A stretch of DNA of 9,993 nt from WHTG01 sp035540515 (lineage in GTDB: Bacteria; Actinomycetota; Nitriliruptoria; Euzebyales; Egibacteraceae), in the NCBI GenBank assembly GCA_035540515.1, contig DATLGM010000250.1:1-9993 (forward strand), written 5' to 3'. The notes below the pieces were generated by a model that saw only the letters and a list, made by a program, of their open reading frames with translations, searched no databases and was not told where the DNA came from. The translations under genes were made by a program, and so were the position numbers. The first letter of the stretch is position 1, and every line of letters begins with the position of its first letter. Positions 7,601 to 9,993 of this stretch are shown piece by piece.

Positions 7601-7660
7601 GTCATGCTCCTTCGTCGACGACGGTGTCTGCCTTTCCCCGGCAGCCGTCGCCGAACCGTG

Positions 7661-8431
7661 TCAGGCGGCGTTGCGCTCCCAGATCGCGCGCAGACCCTTG
7701 AGCGTCAGCCACGGGTCGTGGTGCGTCAGGGTCCGGCAGGCCTCGAGGACCGACGGGGCGAGACCACCCGTGGCCACGACGACCGGGTCGGTGTCGAACT
7801 GCGAGCCGATCTCGGTCACGATGCGGTCCACCGCGCCTGAGAACCCGTACACGGCGCCGACGCGCATCGCCTCGATCGTGCTGCGCCCGATGGCCTCACG
7901 CGGTGCAGCCAGCTCGATGCGCGGCAGCTGTGCGCCCCGCAGCGACAGCGCGCGCATCGACGTCGCCACACCTGGCGCGATGGCGCCGCCCAGAAAGGCG
8001 CCGTCGTCGCTGTACACGTCGAAGCTGGTGGCGGTGCCGAAGTCGACGACGATCCCGGGACCGCCGTACTCGCTGTGTGCCGCAAGGGCGTTGACCACGC
8101 GGTCGGCGCCCACCTCGCGCGGGTTGTCCACGCGCATCTCCATGCCGGTCTTGACGTCCGGTCCGATGATCACCGGGGGGAAGTGGAAGTACTTGTGCGT
8201 CATCACCCGCAGCATCTCGGTGACCACGGGCACCACCGACGAGACGATGACGCCGTGCACGTTCCGGCTGAACGACAGATCCGCGAAGGCCATGAGCCCT
8301 CCGAACATCAGCGCCAGCTCGTCCGGCGTGCGATCCGGATCCGTCGAGATCCGCCAGTGGTGGTCCATGTCGGAGCCGTTGAAGACCCCGATGACGGTCT
8401 GCGAGTTGCCGACGTCCACTGCCAGCAGCAT
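7661..8431 (-). CDS. coaX: Type III pantothenate kinase
   Basis: The 256-residue enzyme phosphorylates pantothenate with ATP, the first committed step of coenzyme A synthesis in the cytoplasm. It belongs to the ASKHA fold. Visible motifs are the N-terminal phosphate loop DVGNSQT (6-12) with the catalytic-type Asp6, GADR (108-111) in the pantothenate pocket, the second phosphate motif DFGTATSFD (130-138), and GGAIAPG (148-154). Length matches CoaX. The ATG at 8431 abuts the nadC TAG with no spacer (TAGATG). Its ribosome binding site GGAGGAG lies inside the nadC end, so the two genes are likely coupled. Type III kinases are insensitive to coenzyme A feedback, as known for the family. No second pantothenate kinase gene is in the window. 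Confidence 0.97.
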   Translation of the reverse strand: MLLAVDVGNSQTVIGVFNGSDMDHHWRISTDPDRTPDELALMFGGLMAFADLSFSRNVHGVIVSSVVPVVTEMLRVMTHKYFHFPPVIIGPDVKTGMEMRVDNPREVGADRVVNALAAHSEYGGPGIVVDFGTATSFDVYSDDGAFLGGAIAPGVATSMRALSLRGAQLPRIELAAPREAIGRSTIEAMRVGAVYGFSGAVDRIVTEIGSQFDTDPVVVATGGLAPSVLEACRTLTHHDPWLTLKGLRAIWERNAA

Positions 8432-9277
8432 CTAGCGCTCCTCCCAGTCAAGACCGATGTCCAGCGCCCGCACGGAGTGGGTCAGCGCTCCGACCGCGAC
8501 GGCGTCCACGCCCGTCTGGGCGATCTGCCGCACCGTGTCGAGCGTCACGTTGCCGCTGGCTTCCACGAACACCTCGCGCCCCGCGCCCCGGCAGCGTTGC
8601 ACCGCGCGGGTCATCTCGGGGATGGCGAAGTTGTCCAGCAGCACCGCCGTCGCTCCCGCGCCGAGGGCCTGGTCGAGCTGCTCGAGGTCGTCGACCTCGA
8701 CTTGCACCGGCAGCCCGCCGGCGGCCGCGAGCGCCTGCGCCGTTGCGGGCCCGACGCCGCCGGCGGCGGCAACGTGGTTGTCTTTGACCAGCAGCCCGTC
8801 GGAGAGACTGAACCGGTGGTTCGTGCCGCCGCCGGCCGCGACGGCGGCCTTCTGCGCGGCCCGTAGGCCAGGCAGGGTCTTGCGGGTGTCGCGGACCAGG
8901 CAGGCGGTGCCGGCGACTGCAGCGACGTAGTCCGCGGTGGCCGTCGCCACCCCGCACAGGTGGGTGAGCAGGTTCAACGCCGTGCGCTCTGCCGCCAGGA
9001 TGGACCGCGCCGGCCCGGAGACCCGCGCCAACGTCACGCCCGGCCCCACCCGGTCGCCGTCGGCCACAGCCGCCTCGAAGCGCAGGGCGGAGTCGACCGC
9101 GTCGACGGCGGCGGCGGCGGTGCCAAGTCCGGCGGCCACGCCCTTGCCGCGGGCGACGAACCGCGCGGCGGCGGTGGCCTCGGCGGGGACCGTCGCGGCG
9201 GCTGTTGCATCGCCGCCGGCGAGGTCTTCGTGCAGAGCGAGGGCGATGAGCTGAGCCGTCGTGGGGTCCACGCTCAT
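8432..9277 (-). CDS. nadC: Nicotinate-nucleotide pyrophosphorylase (quinolinate phosphoribosyltransferase)
   Basis: The 281-residue enzyme joins quinolinate and PRPP to make nicotinate mononucleotide with loss of carbon dioxide, in de novo NAD synthesis. Substrate-binding signatures are AERTALN (96-102), DTRKTLPGLR (130-139) and NHRFSLSDGLLVKDNH (153-168) with Lys165 and His168. Acidic active-site residues appear in VEVDD (192-196), LLDNF (213-217) and VEASGN (238-243). ATG 9277-9275 overlaps the upstream TGA as ATGA and has GAGGAG eight bases before it. Alternative upstream starts in the same frame run antisense-like through the DUF2520 gene and are not credible. nadA and nadB, usual partners, are not in this window and may lie elsewhere. 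It is coupled to both neighbours. Confidence 0.97.
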   Translation of the reverse strand: MSVDPTTAQLIALALHEDLAGGDATAAATVPAEATAAARFVARGKGVAAGLGTAAAAVDAVDSALRFEAAVADGDRVGPGVTLARVSGPARSILAAERTALNLLTHLCGVATATADYVAAVAGTACLVRDTRKTLPGLRAAQKAAVAAGGGTNHRFSLSDGLLVKDNHVAAAGGVGPATAQALAAAGGLPVQVEVDDLEQLDQALGAGATAVLLDNFAIPEMTRAVQRCRGAGREVFVEASGNVTLDTVRQIAQTGVDAVAVGALTHSVRALDIGLDWEER

Positions 9278-9993
9278 CCAGCCGGCTCCTCGCCGAGCAC
9301 CTGCGCCACCGCGTGGGCGGCCTCGGCATCCAGACCCGCCCGTCGCGCGTAGCGCAACGTCAGCCGCGCCAGGGCGAGGTAGGCGTCCACCGCCTCGGGA
9401 AGGTCGGTGCGCAGCTCGTCGACGTGGCGCTGCACGGTGCCGGCGTCCCCACGCCGCACCGGACCCGTCAGCGCAGCGGCGCCGGCCTGGGCGGCGTTGC
9501 CCGCGCTGGTGGTGGCGATCGGTCCGAGGAACGGCGACGGGTCGTCCACGCCGGCGCCCAGCAGCAGGTCGCGTGCAAGCGTAACGACCGTCGTGGTGGC
9601 ATTGCTGCCGACGGCGATGCCCGCGTGATACAGCCCGCGATTGCGTGCAGCGACAGTCACAGGGCGGCCACCCAGGTCCGTGACGAGCACACGGGCCCAG
9701 CCCAGGTCGGCCTCGGCAGCGGTCACCGCCCACGAGCACCCCTTCAACGCCGCCAGCCCGGCCTCGGGGTCGGGGAACGTCTGCGCCGGATGGCATGCGG
9801 CGACCGCGGCGCCGGCCAGGCGGGCGGGGCGCAGCACGTCCGGGCCGTGGCTGCCGGCGACGTGGATCCAACGGCTGCCCTCGGCGACGGCGTCGACCTT
9901 GGCGGCGAAGGCCGCCACCTCGGCGATCGCGTCGTCGGGGACGGCGACGACGACCAGCTCCGCCTCGGCTGCCCGCGCGACGGTGGTCGGCTG
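9274..9993 (-). CDS. Rossmann-fold / DUF2520 oxidoreductase-like protein (N-terminus outside window)
   Basis: 239 residues are visible, reading from the right edge to a TGA at 9276-9274. The N-terminal nucleotide-binding glycine motif, perhaps 50 residues, is outside. Family signatures are LVVVAVPDDAIAEV (13-26), HVAGSHG (44-50), HPAQTF (68-73), LYHAGIAVGSN (121-131) and ALTGPVRRGDAGTV (174-187), the last two in the DUF2520 helical domain. A GTG at 9918 should not be taken as the start, because similarity continues upstream of it. The M. tuberculosis counterpart is Rv3603c, next to panC. A DUF2520-type protein, PanG of Francisella, has been reported as an alternative ketopantoate reductase. 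Location beside coaX fits a pantothenate role, but this is inference. The gene overlaps nadC by 4 bp and is upstream in the same operon. Confidence 0.9.
   Translation of the reverse strand, partial: QPTTVARAAEAELVVVAVPDDAIAEVAAFAAKVDAVAEGSRWIHVAGSHGPDVLRPARLAGAAVAACHPAQTFPDPEAGLAALKGCSWAVTAAEADLGWARVLVTDLGGRPVTVAARNRGLYHAGIAVGSNATTTVVTLARDLLLGAGVDDPSPFLGPIATTSAGNAAQAGAAALTGPVRRGDAGTVQRHVDELRTDLPEAVDAYLALARLTLRYARRAGLDAEAAHAVAQVLGEEPAG

Noticed and set aside
7120..7605. 161-codon minus-strand frame starting at ATG 7605
   Set aside because: The ATG is only one base from the AAGGAG site, and the translation is Arg/Cys/Gly-rich. The overlapping GTG frame at 7600 has correct spacing and ordinary composition.
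7041..8435. 464-codon plus-strand frame spanning lysS start, small genes and coaX
   Set aside because: It covers three or four well-supported genes in other frames and reads as Arg/Ser/Pro-rich low-information sequence.

Overview
The window is about 10 kb of very GC-rich DNA. Its core gene order, on the minus strand, is DUF2520 oxidoreductase - nadC - coaX - lysS - clpC. This matches the conserved actinobacterial neighbourhood known from Mycobacterium tuberculosis (Rv3603c-panC-panD-coaX-Rv3599c-lysS-lsr2-clpC1), but panC, panD and lsr2 are missing from their usual slots. The order, the strong G/C third-position bias, GTG starts and apparent leaderless starts point to a high-GC actinobacterium. 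The protein sequences do not let me name a genus. No rRNA, tRNA, CRISPR array, transposase or phage gene was seen.

Layout. (i) 2-511 (+): the 3' part of an unrecognised, probably exported protein with a Pro/Thr-rich linker, cut by the left edge. It converges on and overlaps by 8 bp a two-gene minus-strand unit. (ii) 504-1594 (-): a MOSC-domain protein followed by a type-4 iron-sulphur uracil-DNA glycosylase, coupled by a 4-bp GTGA overlap. (iii) 1595-1647: a short divergent control region with a 14-bp dyad. (iv) 1648-2574 (+): a lipoprotein lytic transglycosylase. (v) 2531-2875: a repeat- and hairpin-rich convergent region. It contains a 43-bp duplication of the transglycosylase 3' end, two identical 29-bp hairpin units, and a strong clpC terminator. 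(vi) 2876-5389 (-): clpC, preceded by a near-consensus SigR/SigH-type ECF promoter (GGGAAC-N18-GTT). (vii) 5603-7108 (-): lysS. (viii) 7210-7356 (+): a 48-residue basic/hydrophobic small protein with a strong ribosome binding site. (ix) 7361-9993 (-): a tight operon of DUF2520 Rossmann protein (cut by the right edge) - nadC - coaX - a 79-residue unknown protein.

How the genes fit together. The right third is cofactor synthesis: NAD (nadC) and coenzyme A (coaX, possibly the DUF2520 protein). The middle is translation and protein quality control (lysS, clpC). The left third combines cell-wall remodelling (transglycosylase) with a plausible nucleobase-damage unit (MOSC plus uracil-DNA glycosylase). 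I see no clearly new multi-gene system. The points most worth a second look are the coupled MOSC-UDG pair, the ECF-type promoter of clpC, and the duplicated gene-end/terminator cassette at 2531-2692.
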